36,407 bases of DNA from Bacteroidetes bacterium OLB10 (GCA_001567275.1 LNBX01000015.1:1-36407); one strand, 5' to 3'. Shown: positions 1 to 7,158, counted from the first letter of the stretch. Notes: generated by a model from the sequence alone, not told the origin. Program-made: numbers and translations.

Positions 1-198
1 GGAAGTCATTTTACCTCTGCCGCAAACGACTGGCAACTCAAACTTGAAATTCCTTGCGCTTCTTTTTCCCTTGCCAGAAAAATTGAACTCTATATCAAGA
101 AAATGAAAAGCCGCAAATTCATTGAAAAACTTATTGCCTCGCCTGATGAAGTTCAAATTCTGATTGACAAATGTTCAGCAACAGACTCTCCCGATTAA
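1..198 (+). CDS. GIY-YIG nuclease-like protein, copy 1 (5' end outside window)
   Basis: The reading frame is open from base 1 to a TAA at 196-198 and matches residues 37-101 of copy 2 with only one amino-acid change (Leu for Ile in the Glu-Leu-Tyr segment). The visible part is the C-terminal half of a small GIY-YIG domain: an Ala-Arg-Lys-Ile-Glu stretch whose Glu is probably the metal-binding residue, then the basic KKMKSRKFIEKL helix typical of the small COG2827-like nucleases. The stop codon lies inside the 16-bp palindrome that precedes the tRNA-like tail. The start and the GIY/YIG motifs lie outside the window. Seen: near identity with copy 2. Known: GIY-YIG proteins cut DNA or act in homing and mobility. 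Inferred: part of a repeated, possibly mobile unit. Confidence 0.75.
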   Translation, partial: GSHFTSAANDWQLKLEIPCASFSLARKIELYIKKMKSRKFIEKLIASPDEVQILIDKCSATDSPD

Positions 199-234
199 TC
201 GGGACTGTGGCTGGTTCGAGCCCAGGTGGGCCCA
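181..234 (+). other. tRNA-3'-half-like tail with palindromic insert, unit 1
   Basis: ACAG (181-184) can pair with CTGT (205-208) around a perfect 16-bp palindrome, TCCCGATTAATCGGGA (189-204). This is followed by a T-arm-like element: GCTGG (210-214), loop TTCGAGC (215-221), CCAGG (222-226), with four of five pairs formed and a G-G mismatch at the outer pair. Then come a seven-base acceptor-strand-like TGGGCCC (227-233) and A234 at the discriminator position. It resembles the 3' half of a tRNA such as Bacteroidota elongator tRNA-Met (from memory), but no 5' half is present, so it is not a functional tRNA gene. It overlaps the last codons of the nuclease ORF. Confidence 0.6.
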
Positions 235-247
235 CTTATTTTAACAC

Positions 248-292
248 AATCCCGAATTTACATTACTGTTTTATATTTCTTTATTCGGGATT
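248..292 (+). repeat. 10-bp inverted repeat, unit 1
   Basis: AATCCCGAAT (248-257) and ATTCGGGATT (283-292) are perfect inverted copies separated by 25 AT-rich bases. The core TCCCGA/TCGGGA is the same hexamer found in the palindrome 46 bases upstream, so alternative pairings are possible. No clean U-tract follows, so it is a poor intrinsic terminator. Confidence 0.6.
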
Positions 293-379
293 TGGAGTTT
301 GATTTCTCTCATCGTTTTCCTTTTTTGAAATCTAATTCCTGATTATCTTTCTTTACATTTACTCCAAGTTTCTTATTCT

Positions 380-685
380 ATGCCCTGTGCTTATATTATT
401 TTCAGTCCTGCTATGAATAAATTTTACATCGGAGCTTCTTCTGAAAATGCAACTCAGCGACTGGAAAAACATAACCTTGCTTCCTATGGAAGTCATTTTA
501 CTTCTGCCGCAAACGACTGGCAACTCAAACTTGAAATTCCTTGCGCTTCTTTTTCCCTTGCCAGAAAAATTGAAATCTATATCAAGAAAATGAAAAGCCG
601 CAAATTCATTGAAAAACTTATTGCCTCGCCTGATGAAGTTCAAATTCTGATTGACAAATGTTCAGCAACAGACTCTCCCGATTAA
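380..685 (+). CDS. GIY-YIG nuclease-like protein, copy 2 (complete)
   Basis: A 101-residue protein consisting of a single small GIY-YIG domain. The 'GIY' strand reads AYII (residues 4-7) and the 'YIG' strand reads KFYIG (14-18), a conserved Arg sits at 27, the probable catalytic Glu is residue 65, and the basic KKMKSRKFIEKL helix follows (69-80). The family is usually 80-100 residues, so this copy is full length. The ATG at 380 is shared with copy 3, and the upstream bases TACTCCAAGTTTCTTATTCT are conserved between them. The stop lies inside the palindrome before the tRNA-like tail. Proteins of this type are predicted endonucleases of unknown substrate. The repeat context suggests a selfish or mobile role, which is inference. 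Confidence 0.85.
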   Translation: MPCAYIIFSPAMNKFYIGASSENATQRLEKHNLASYGSHFTSAANDWQLKLEIPCASFSLARKIEIYIKKMKSRKFIEKLIASPDEVQILIDKCSATDSPD

Positions 686-721
686 TCGGGACTGTGGCTG
701 GTTCGAGCCCAGGTGGGCCCA
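668..721 (+). other. tRNA-3'-half-like tail with palindromic insert, unit 2
   Basis: Identical to the tail of unit 1: ACAG/CTGT arms around TCCCGATTAATCGGGA (676-691), T-arm-like GCTGG-TTCGAGC-CCAGG (697-713), acceptor-strand-like TGGGCCC (714-720) and A721. There is no matching tRNA 5' half in this unit or elsewhere in the window. Confidence 0.6.
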
Positions 722-734
722 CTTATTTTAACAC

Positions 735-779
735 AATCCCGAATTTACATTACTGTTTTATATTTCTTTATTCGGGATT
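735..779 (+). repeat. 10-bp inverted repeat, unit 2
   Basis: AATCCCGAAT (735-744) and ATTCGGGATT (770-779), the same pair as in unit 1 with identical spacer sequence. Confidence 0.6.
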
Positions 780-864
780 TGGAGTTGACTTCCCTCATCG
801 CTTTCCCGTTTTGAAATCTAATTCCTGATCATCTTTCTTAAATTTACTCCAAGTTTCTTATTCT

Positions 865-1099
865 ATGCCTTGTGCTTATATTATTTTCAGTCCTGCTCTG
901 AATAAATTTTACATCGGAGCTTCTTCTGAAAATGCAACTCAGCGACTGGAAAAACATAACCTTGCTTCCTATGGAAGTCATTTTACTTCTGCCGCAAACG
1001 ACTGGCAACTCAAACTTGAAATTCCTTGCGCTTCTTTTTCCCTTGCCAGAAAAATTGAACTCTATATCAAGAAAATGAAAAGCCGCAAATTCATTGAAA
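865..1099 (+). repeat. Tandem GIY-YIG repeat, unit 3 (truncated)
   Basis: Homology to unit 2 runs from 865 (=380) to 1099 (=614) and then ceases at ATTGAAA. Downstream sequence is unique and leads into the kup promoter. Confidence 0.85.
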
Positions 1100-1110
1100 T
1101 AGCTTTCTAA
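865..1110 (+). pseudogene. GIY-YIG nuclease-like protein, copy 3 (3'-truncated)
   Basis: Residues 1-78 match copy 2 except for Leu instead of Met at residue 12 and Leu instead of Ile at residue 66. Identity then stops abruptly after base 1099 and the frame ends three residues later with an unrelated Ile-Ala-Phe. The GIY (AYII) and YIG (KFYIG) strands, Arg27 and Glu65 are kept, so the catalytic core may be intact, but about 23 C-terminal residues are lost. The palindrome and tRNA-like tail are also missing. It reads as the broken edge of the array. It could still be translated as an 81-residue protein. Confidence 0.7.
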
Positions 1111-1206
1111 AACCTAAAGAAAATACACATTACTAATAACATATTCCTCAACAACTTGGAAAGCGAAAAAAATACATATCTTTAGTCTCTCAACAACAGA
1201 CTTTTA

Positions 1207-1214
1207 TACATTTG
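1207..1214 (+). promoter_or_regulatory. -7 promoter element for kup
   Basis: TACATTTG fits the Bacteroidota -7 consensus TAnnTTTG. It lies 19 bases before the kup ATG, giving a short leader. A possible upstream element TTTAG is at 1181-1185, 21 bases away. Confidence 0.6.
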
Positions 1215-1233
1215 CACCCTGATTTTTCAGTAA

Positions 1234-3171
1234 ATGGTTACACGCCAATCAGCTCACAGCAAAATTTCCGCAGCCGGATTATTAGTTACACTAGGTATCA
1301 TTTACGGTGATTTAGGAACTTCCCCTTTGTATGTGATGAAGCCCATTATCGGCAACAATCTCATATCAAGTGATTTGGTTTTAGGAGGTATATCTTGTAT
1401 ATTCTGGACACTTACTTTACAGACTACTATCAAATATGTACTGCTTACTTTACGTGCCGATAACAAAGGTGAGGGTGGCATTTTCTCACTCTATGCACTG
1501 GTTCGTAAAACAAAAGTCAAGTGGCTCATATTTCCGGCAATTATCGGAGGCAGTGCATTATTGGCTGACGGATTAATTACACCAAGTATATCTGTTTCAT
1601 CAGCTGTGGAAGGATTACGGTTTTTAAGCCCTCATATCCCAACAATTCCTATAGTTATTACCATCATATTTTTATTATTTTTTCTTCAGCAGTTCGGAAC
1701 CAACTTTGTCGGAAAATCTTTTGGACCTATCATGTTAATATGGTTCTCTATGATTTCCATTCTCGGACTTAATCAGATTGTTGACAATGTTTCTGTACTT
1801 AAGGCAGTAAATCCATATTACGCTATCCATTTACTTACCATGTACCCGGGTGGATTTTGGATTCTTGGAGCAGTATTTCTCTGCACCACCGGTGCCGAAG
1901 CTTTATATAGTGATCTCGGACATTGCGGAAAAAAAAATGTTTATGCAACATGGGGGTTTGTTAAACTATCATTACTGATAAATTATTTCGGACAGGCAGC
2001 CTGGCTTTTGAAATACGAAGGACAACAATTATTTAACAGTCCATTTTATTCCATTATGCCTGAATGGTTCCTCATCTTCGGAATCATCATCGCAACACTT
2101 GCTGCTATTGTTGCCAGTCAGGCTTTAATCAGCGGTTCGTTTACGCTTATTAACGAGGCTATGCGATTGAACTTCGGACCTAAATTAAAAATAGTTTATC
2201 CAACTGATTTACGTGGTCAGGTATATATTCCTACCGTCAACTGGATGCTGTGCCTCGGTTGTATTGGTATAGTTTTACATTTCAAAGAATCAGCAGGTAT
2301 GGAAGGAGCCTATGGCCTTTCTATCATTATAGCTATGCTAATGACCACTATATTACTTTCCTACTATCTTTATATCAAACGCTATCCTCTTTTATTAATA
2401 TTATTAGTGTTTTCATTGTTTATGGTCATTGAGGTGTCCTTCCTCATAGCCAACATGAGCAAGTTCACTCACGGAGGATATGTTACTTTGCTAATTGCTT
2501 TGCTTTTATCCTCTACCATGTTTGTATGGTATGAAGCACGCAAAATCAGAAACCGTTTTGTAATTTTTGTCAAAGTGCAAAACATCCTGAACACACTCAC
2601 TTCTTTGAGCCACGATGAATCTATTCCAAAATATGCTACCAACCTTGTGTATCTTACAAGTGCTAACCGTTCTGATGAAATTGAATCGAAAGTGATTTAT
2701 TCTCTTTTGCAAAAATTTCCAAAGCGTGCCGATATTTACTGGTTTGTACATGTGGATGTACTTGATGAGCCTTATACCATGGAATATAAAGTGGAAGAGT
2801 TGGTGAACGATAAAGTCATTCGAATAGACTTTCGCTTAGGATTTAGAATTGATCCAAGAATCAATATGATGTTCAGGCAGGTTGTTGAAGAACTTGTAAA
2901 TAACAAGGAAGTAGATATCATAAGCCGATATGCTTCATTGAAAGAAAAAAATGTGATTGGTGATTTCCGTTTTGTCGTTATTGAGAAATTACTCTCATAT
3001 GATAACGACCTCGGTTTCTATGACAAGTTTGTTCTTAATGTTTATGATTTACTTAAAATATTCAGTCTTCCTGAATCAAAAGCATTTGGACTCGACACCA
3101 GTTTTGTAACAGTAGAAACCGTTCCTCTTGTTGTTAAACCTACTGGTAAATTAAAACTAAAAAGAATTTAA
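1234..3171 (+). CDS. kup: Kup-family potassium uptake permease
   Basis: K+ uptake by proton-coupled symport at the inner membrane. The family signature GIIYGDLGTSPLYVM is at residues 21-35. About twelve hydrophobic segments follow over the first 430 residues, and then a soluble C-terminal domain that includes FVTVETVPLVV near the end, as in other Kup proteins. The 645 residues are in the family range (about 620-680). The ATG at 1234 is chosen because it is the first in-frame start and has a TAnnTTTG element just upstream. The stop codon overlaps that of convergent hflX. No K+-sensing riboswitch is evident in the short leader. The gene differs in character from the repeat array to its left, so it probably marks the array's boundary with ordinary chromosome. 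Confidence 0.95.
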   Translation: MVTRQSAHSKISAAGLLVTLGIIYGDLGTSPLYVMKPIIGNNLISSDLVLGGISCIFWTLTLQTTIKYVLLTLRADNKGEGGIFSLYALVRKTKVKWLIFPAIIGGSALLADGLITPSISVSSAVEGLRFLSPHIPTIPIVITIIFLLFFLQQFGTNFVGKSFGPIMLIWFSMISILGLNQIVDNVSVLKAVNPYYAIHLLTMYPGGFWILGAVFLCTTGAEALYSDLGHCGKKNVYATWGFVKLSLLINYFGQAAWLLKYEGQQLFNSPFYSIMPEWFLIFGIIIATLAAIVASQALISGSFTLINEAMRLNFGPKLKIVYPTDLRGQVYIPTVNWMLCLGCIGIVLHFKESAGMEGAYGLSIIIAMLMTTILLSYYLYIKRYPLLLILLVFSLFMVIEVSFLIANMSKFTHGGYVTLLIALLLSSTMFVWYEARKIRNRFVIFVKVQNILNTLTSLSHDESIPKYATNLVYLTSANRSDEIESKVIYSLLQKFPKRADIYWFVHVDVLDEPYTMEYKVEELVNDKVIRIDFRLGFRIDPRINMMFRQVVEELVNNKEVDIISRYASLKEKNVIGDFRFVVIEKLLSYDNDLGFYDKFVLNVYDLLKIFSLPESKAFGLDTSFVTVETVPLVVKPTGKLKLKRI

Positions 3172-4370
3172 CCCAACTCAGGTTGGTTTGGATAACGTTG
3201 CAGGTGAATCTGCTTAACTTCCTCAAGTAATAGTTCGCGCAGTTCTTTTATATTTTCCTTTTTGGCTGCTGAAATAAAAATACTTTTTGTCCGGCCTTTG
3301 GCCATCCAGGTCTTTTTTAAGTCTTCGAGTGAAAGATTTTCACGGGTTGCAGGTGTAAGATCATCTTCCTCTTTTTTTACATAAGTAAATGCATCAATTT
3401 TATTAAATACAAGTATAGTTGGTTTTTCAGCAGCATTCAGTTCTGCCAGCATCTGATTAACAACTTGTATGTGATCTTCAAAATTAGGATGAGAAATATC
3501 TACAACGTGTACCAGTACATCGGCTTCGCGAACTTCGTCTAATGTAGATTTAAAAGACTCAACTAAATGATGTGGCAGCTTCCGAATGAATCCAACGGTA
3601 TCACTTAACAGAAACGGAATATTTTCCAAAACTACTTTCCGAACGGTAGTGTCTAACGTTGCAAATAATTTATTCTCTGCAAAAACATCTGATTTACTGA
3701 GCAGATTCATAATAGTGGATTTGCCCACGTTGGTATAACCTACCAGTGCCACTCGCACCATGTTTCCTCTGGATTTGCGTTGGTTGAAGTTTTGCTTGTC
3801 TATTTCCTTCAACCTTTGGCGAAGTTTGGAAAGTTTATCTCTTACAATACGCCTGTCCGTTTCAATCTCAGTTTCTCCGGGACCACGTGTACCAATTCCA
3901 CCCTGTTGTTTTTCGAGGTGAGTCCACATGCGTGTAAGTCGTGGTAAGAGATATTGGTATTGTGCAAGCTCCACTTGTACCTGAGCCTGAGCAGTTCGTG
4001 CTCTGCGAGCGAATATATCGAGTATGAGTTGTGTACGGTCGAGCACTTTTATACCTAACGCTTTTTCTATATTTCGTAACTGCGAAGGTGTCAACTCATC
4101 ATCAAAAATGGCTAGTGTAACAGCGTTCGCTTTACAAAATTCAACAATCTGATTGAGCTTGCCTGATCCAACAAAAGTTCGTGGGTCGGGATAATCTAAA
4201 TTTTGGGTAAAGATTTTTACCGTACTGGCACCGGCAGTTTCGGCAAGAAATGCCAACTCATCAAGATATTCCTTTTCTCTTTCTTCTGACTGGTTTCTTG
4301 TAATAACTCCAATTAATACTGCTGATTCCTCTGCTTTTCCAACCGGAGCAAATTTGGTTTTTTCCTTCAA
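3168..4370 (-). CDS. hflX: GTPase HflX
   Basis: Ribosome-associated GTPase, known in other bacteria to split or rescue ribosomes under stress. The N-terminal HflX domain includes the glycine-rich segment QGGIGTRGPGETEIETDRR (156-174). The G domain carries G1 GYTNVGKST (211-219), G3 DTVG (257-260) and G4 NKID (323-326), and a short C-terminal region follows. Length (400) is normal. The start is TTG: in-frame upstream codons reach a stop (TAG) within a few codons without ATG or GTG, and the next Met lies far inside the domain. It is 32 bases downstream of the cytochrome c gene, so probably co-transcribed. Its stop overlaps that of kup tail to tail. Confidence 0.95.
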   Translation of the reverse strand: MKEKTKFAPVGKAEESAVLIGVITRNQSEEREKEYLDELAFLAETAGASTVKIFTQNLDYPDPRTFVGSGKLNQIVEFCKANAVTLAIFDDELTPSQLRNIEKALGIKVLDRTQLILDIFARRARTAQAQVQVELAQYQYLLPRLTRMWTHLEKQQGGIGTRGPGETEIETDRRIVRDKLSKLRQRLKEIDKQNFNQRKSRGNMVRVALVGYTNVGKSTIMNLLSKSDVFAENKLFATLDTTVRKVVLENIPFLLSDTVGFIRKLPHHLVESFKSTLDEVREADVLVHVVDISHPNFEDHIQVVNQMLAELNAAEKPTILVFNKIDAFTYVKKEEDDLTPATRENLSLEDLKKTWMAKGRTKSIFISAAKKENIKELRELLLEEVKQIHLQRYPNQPELG

Positions 4371-4402
4371 GTTATTGCGCTGCTACTGGAATATAAAAAG
4401 TA

Positions 4403-5026
4403 TTAATTCGCCTTTAAAGTTTCCACATAAGCAACCACATCATCAATCTGCTGTTGGGTGAGTTGTTTTTTATAACTCATCATTGCATTTTTACCATTGG
4501 TAACAATGGCAATTTTCTCATCATGCGATAATGCAGATACGGTAAGATCCTTTGCACCACTGAGCTTCAACTTTCCATTGTCGCCATGGCATTGTATGCA
4601 TTTGGCAACATATATTGCCTTACCTGCCTCTACGCCCTGAAGTCCTGCTGTATCGAAAGGTTTGTTCTCTGTCATGAAAGGAGATTTTGTTTCAGATATA
4701 CCGTAGGCATACACCAGAAACATCAATGACAAGAGTGCAGATGCATTATGCTTTTTCTTGAATGCTATTACAGCAAGCGGTATTGAACATGCAACAACAA
4801 AAAGTTTTACCCAAAGCCAGGCTCCACGCTGACCTGAATAAATTGCAAGATATATTCCTGTAAGCAAAAACAATGTGCTGATTATCATCTCAGGCACTTT
4901 CGTTTTCTTAACAAACTTATCGAGCATATCATGCTTTCCTATGACCAATAAAAAAGTCTTGATGAGATATAGAATCAGAAAAAGAGAAACCACTAAAACG
5001 TGGGTGTGTAACATTCCTGTAAACAT
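4403..5026 (-). CDS. Membrane-anchored c-type cytochrome with SirB-like N-terminal domain
   Basis: A two-part protein of 207 residues. Residues 1-110 form four hydrophobic segments starting MFTGMLHTHVLVVSLFLILY, resembling the small SirB2-type membrane family. Residues about 130-207 are a monohaem cytochrome c domain with the haem-binding CIQCH (143-147) and a likely distal ligand Met182 or Met183. The cytochrome domain should face the periplasm and pass electrons within the respiratory chain. The start is 23 bases from the 3' end of tRNA-Ser on the same strand with no visible promoter between, so read-through from the tRNA promoter is plausible. hflX follows at 32 bases. The SirB relationship is by eye and less certain than the cytochrome call. 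Confidence 0.8.
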   Translation of the reverse strand: MFTGMLHTHVLVVSLFLILYLIKTFLLVIGKHDMLDKFVKKTKVPEMIISTLFLLTGIYLAIYSGQRGAWLWVKLFVVACSIPLAVIAFKKKHNASALLSLMFLVYAYGISETKSPFMTENKPFDTAGLQGVEAGKAIYVAKCIQCHGDNGKLKLSGAKDLTVSALSHDEKIAIVTNGKNAMMSYKKQLTQQQIDDVVAYVETLKAN

Positions 5027-5049
5027 GATTGCTGAATTTTAAATTTTTG

Positions 5050-5137
5050 CGGAGAGAGAGGGATTCGAACCCTCGTTACGCTTTTGGCGTAAACACACTT
5101 TCCAGGCGTGCTCCTTCAACCACTCGGACACCTCTCC
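5050..5137 (-). tRNA. tRNA-Ser (GGA)
   Basis: Reading the minus strand: acceptor GGAGAGG pairs with TCTCTCC (last pair G-U); the anticodon stem CACGC/GTGTG closes loop CTGGAAA with anticodon GGA (plus-strand TCC at 5101-5103); there is a long class II variable arm (TTACGCC-AAAA-GCGTAA type pairing); and the T arm is GAGGG-TTCGAAT-CCCTC. The discriminator is G, as expected for serine. The long variable arm confirms Ser. CCA is not encoded. Confidence 0.97.
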
Positions 5138-5149
5138 TTTATGCGCCCG

Positions 5150-5157
5150 CAAAGCTA
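5150..5157 (-). promoter_or_regulatory. -7 promoter element for tRNA-Ser
   Basis: The minus strand reads TAGCTTTG, a perfect TAnnTTTG, 12 bases upstream of the first base of the tRNA. It lies between the ansA terminator and the tRNA, so the tRNA has its own promoter. Confidence 0.65.
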
Positions 5158-5173
5158 CTAATTTTAGACCCTC

Positions 5174-5211
5174 AAAATAAAAAAAAGCCTGCCGAAAAAA
5201 AGCGACAGGCT
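5174..5211 (-). terminator. Intrinsic terminator of the tatD-ansA operon
   Basis: On the minus strand AGCCTG (5211-5206) pairs with CAGGCT (5191-5186); the stem extends by two more pairs after one mismatch around an A/T-rich loop. It is followed by a U-rich tract (plus-strand A run 5178-5186 with one T before it). It lies about 120 bases after the ansA stop and before tRNA-Ser. Confidence 0.85.
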
Positions 5212-5328
5212 GAGAACCTAAAACCAAACCTATCTTTTGACCGTTGTCAACAGATTGATTAAAACCGAAACAAAAATAGCTTGCTTTCTTAGTTTACTTC
5301 GCAAATCCGTTGTTACTTATCAACATTG

Positions 5329-6354
5329 TTATTCACTGCTTAACTCACCTGCAATTGAGTACTGAACGCTGACTTTTACTTCTGCTGCAGGTGCTTCGCT
5401 TCCCAGTAAAAACATCAGTTTGGTAGTTGCTGCTTCAGTCGTCATATCTTTTCCACTCACTACTCCTGCCTGTTTCAACACCATTCCGTTTTCGTACTTT
5501 TCCATCTGAACAACTCCGCCACTGCATTGCGATACGTTTACAACAACTATATCTTTCTTTATTGCTTCTTTGAGGATGTTCAGCAACCTTAAATCTTTTG
5601 GTGCATTGCCTGAGCCATAAGTTTCCAGTATAATACCCTTAATGCCCGGTAATTCCACCACACATTTTATCGCTGCCATGCTTAATCCCGGAAATAATTT
5701 TATAACAAACACCTCTTCGCAGAAATGAGAAACCACTTTTAAAGTATTATTATTTACTTCACGGATGTACTCATGATTGTAAATTATTTCAGTGCCTGCC
5801 TCTGCCAGTGGAGGATAATTGATAGACTGAAAAGCATCAAAATGTAAGGAGGTATATTTCTCAGTTCTGTTTCCTCTGAAAAGTTTATTGTCAAAACATA
5901 TACACACTTCAGGTATTACTACATTACTTGAAGCTATTTCAACAGCGGTAATGAGATTGGTTCTTGCATCTGTTCTTATTTCGCCAATAGGCAGCTGCGA
6001 CCCGGTAAGAATAACAGGCTTATTCAGATTCTGCAACATATAACTTAGTGCCGATGCAGTATAAGCCATCGTGTCGGTGCCGTGAAGAATTATAAACGCA
6101 TCATACTTGTGATAATTTACCTCTATCTGTCTGGCCATTTTAGTCCATAGTGAGGGTTGCATATCAGAGCTGTCAATCAACGGGTCGAAAGAATGAAAAT
6201 CAATTCGGCAGGGTAACTTTTTCAACTCAGGTACTACAGCACTCAACCTGCCAAAGTTGAATGGTTTGAGAGTTCCGCTTTCCTCATCGTGAATCATTCC
6301 GATGGTGCCTCCGGTATAGATTACCAGAATATTTTTTTTGTCAGTTTTACTCAT
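5329..6354 (-). CDS. ansA: Type I (cytoplasmic) L-asparaginase
   Basis: Hydrolyses asparagine to aspartate and ammonia. The first catalytic motif VIYTGGTIGM (11-20) carries the nucleophile Thr14. The second motif HGTDTMAYTA (91-100) carries the Thr-Asp pair, and GSQLPIGEIRTDA follows in the usual place. There is no signal peptide and the length (341) matches type I enzymes, indicating a cytoplasmic enzyme with broad amide-nitrogen recycling. The ATG overlaps the tatD stop in an ATGA arrangement, so translation is probably coupled. The operon ends at the hairpin at 5174-5211. Confidence 0.93.
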   Translation of the reverse strand: MSKTDKKNILVIYTGGTIGMIHDEESGTLKPFNFGRLSAVVPELKKLPCRIDFHSFDPLIDSSDMQPSLWTKMARQIEVNYHKYDAFIILHGTDTMAYTASALSYMLQNLNKPVILTGSQLPIGEIRTDARTNLITAVEIASSNVVIPEVCICFDNKLFRGNRTEKYTSLHFDAFQSINYPPLAEAGTEIIYNHEYIREVNNNTLKVVSHFCEEVFVIKLFPGLSMAAIKCVVELPGIKGIILETYGSGNAPKDLRLLNILKEAIKKDIVVVNVSQCSGGVVQMEKYENGMVLKQAGVVSGKDMTTEAATTKLMFLLGSEAPAAEVKVSVQYSIAGELSSE

Positions 6355-7118
6355 TTCTTTCCAAATATACGTTGTGCATTTGCTGTAGTAACAGCTGCTA
6401 CTTTATCTAATGAACATTCTTCTATGATGGCAATTTTTCGGGCTACATGAATCAGATATTCAGGGATATTTCTTTTGCCTCGATGTGGAACCGGTGGCAG
6501 ATATGGTGCATCTGTTTCCAAAACAATATGACTCAGGCCTACCTGTTTTACAATAGCATCAAGTCCTGAATTTTTATACGTTACCACACCTCCAATGCCT
6601 AAGTACATTCCCAAATCAACAACACGCGAAGCTTCTTCGGCAGTGCCACTGAAACAATGAAATACGCCTCTTACCGGAATATTGTTTTGTTCAATCAATT
6701 CTATAGCTCTTGCTGTTGCCTGACGCGAATGAATACTTACCGGTAAATCCAACTCCACTGCCCATGTAATTTGTTTTACAAATGCATCTTCCTGCTCTCT
6801 GATAAATGTTTTATCCCAATAAAAATCAAGACCAATCTCGCCTACTCCATAATAATTACCCTTGTTGAGTTCATTCTCAACTAAAGTCAATTCCTCCAGG
6901 TAATTTTCTTTCACCGAACACGGATGCAAACCCATCATGGCAAAGCAATTTTTTGGAAATATCTTCTGTAAAGCATGCATTGGTTTCAGTGTTCCTGAAT
7001 CTACATTCGGCAAATAAAAATATCCCACACCTGCTTCTATGGCATTACGAATCAACATTTCTCTGTCGGCATCAAACTCCTCGGCATATAAATGTGTATG
7101 GGTATCTGCAATAATCAT
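6351..7118 (-). CDS. tatD: TatD-family metal-dependent hydrolase
   Basis: Predicted Mg-dependent 3'-5' DNase/RNase of the amidohydrolase TIM-barrel type. The metal-binding start MIIADTHTHLY has His7 and His9. EIGLDFYWDK is the usual Glu motif, HSRQA and HCFSG give further His ligands, and LETDAPYLPP holds the last Asp. With the ATG at 7118 the protein is 255 residues, normal for the family. An upstream in-frame TTG at 7136 would add six residues ahead of the conserved start and is less likely. The stop overlaps the ansA start by four bases. The divergent gene is the glycosyltransferase at 7209. Confidence 0.92.
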   Translation of the reverse strand: MIIADTHTHLYAEEFDADREMLIRNAIEAGVGYFYLPNVDSGTLKPMHALQKIFPKNCFAMMGLHPCSVKENYLEELTLVENELNKGNYYGVGEIGLDFYWDKTFIREQEDAFVKQITWAVELDLPVSIHSRQATARAIELIEQNNIPVRGVFHCFSGTAEEASRVVDLGMYLGIGGVVTYKNSGLDAIVKQVGLSHIVLETDAPYLPPVPHRGKRNIPEYLIHVARKIAIIEECSLDKVAAVTTANAQRIFGKK

Positions 7119-7158
7119 AATGCAAAGTAATATCAATTTCAGATTACGTTACATTAAT

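Larger units (their letters stand above)
1..379 (+). repeat. Tandem GIY-YIG repeat, unit 1 (partial)
   Basis: Base 1 aligns with base 488 of unit 2 (offset 487). Only two substitutions are seen within the shared ORF part, and the tail and inverted repeat are identical. From about 298 to 379 the leader differs from the equivalent part of unit 2 by several substitutions and a 2-bp length change, so the ORF and tail are better conserved than the leader. Confidence 0.9.
380..864 (+). repeat. Tandem GIY-YIG repeat, unit 2 (complete, 485 bp)
   Basis: The only complete unit, defined from ORF start to next ORF start. In order it holds the nuclease ORF (380-685), the palindrome and tRNA-3'-like tail (668-721), the inverted repeat (735-779) and an AT-rich leader ending in the next ATG. 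It is nearly identical to units 1 and 3 over shared ORF sequence, pointing to recent duplication or gene conversion. Confidence 0.9.

Noticed and set aside
181..234. A complete functional tRNA gene in the repeat tail
   Set aside because: Only the 3' half can be folded. No 5' acceptor strand or D arm precedes it, and the anticodon loop position holds a 16-bp palindrome.
359..643. Reverse 94-residue ORF opposite the second GIY-YIG gene
   Set aside because: It is a shadow of a conserved forward coding frame, and its sequence has no recognisable domain.
1..1110. CRISPR array as an explanation for the evenly spaced repeats
   Set aside because: Units are about 485 bp and coding, with no short palindromic repeats separated by unique spacers and no cas genes.
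1111..1233. A K+- or c-di-AMP-responsive riboswitch ahead of kup
   Set aside because: The putative promoter leaves a leader of about 15 bases, and no conserved riboswitch core could be seen upstream.
5029..5262. Forward 77-residue ORF over the tRNA-Ser gene
   Set aside because: It is the antisense of a tRNA (its RERDSNPRYAF-type string is a known artefact of tRNA-Ser) and continues into the terminator.
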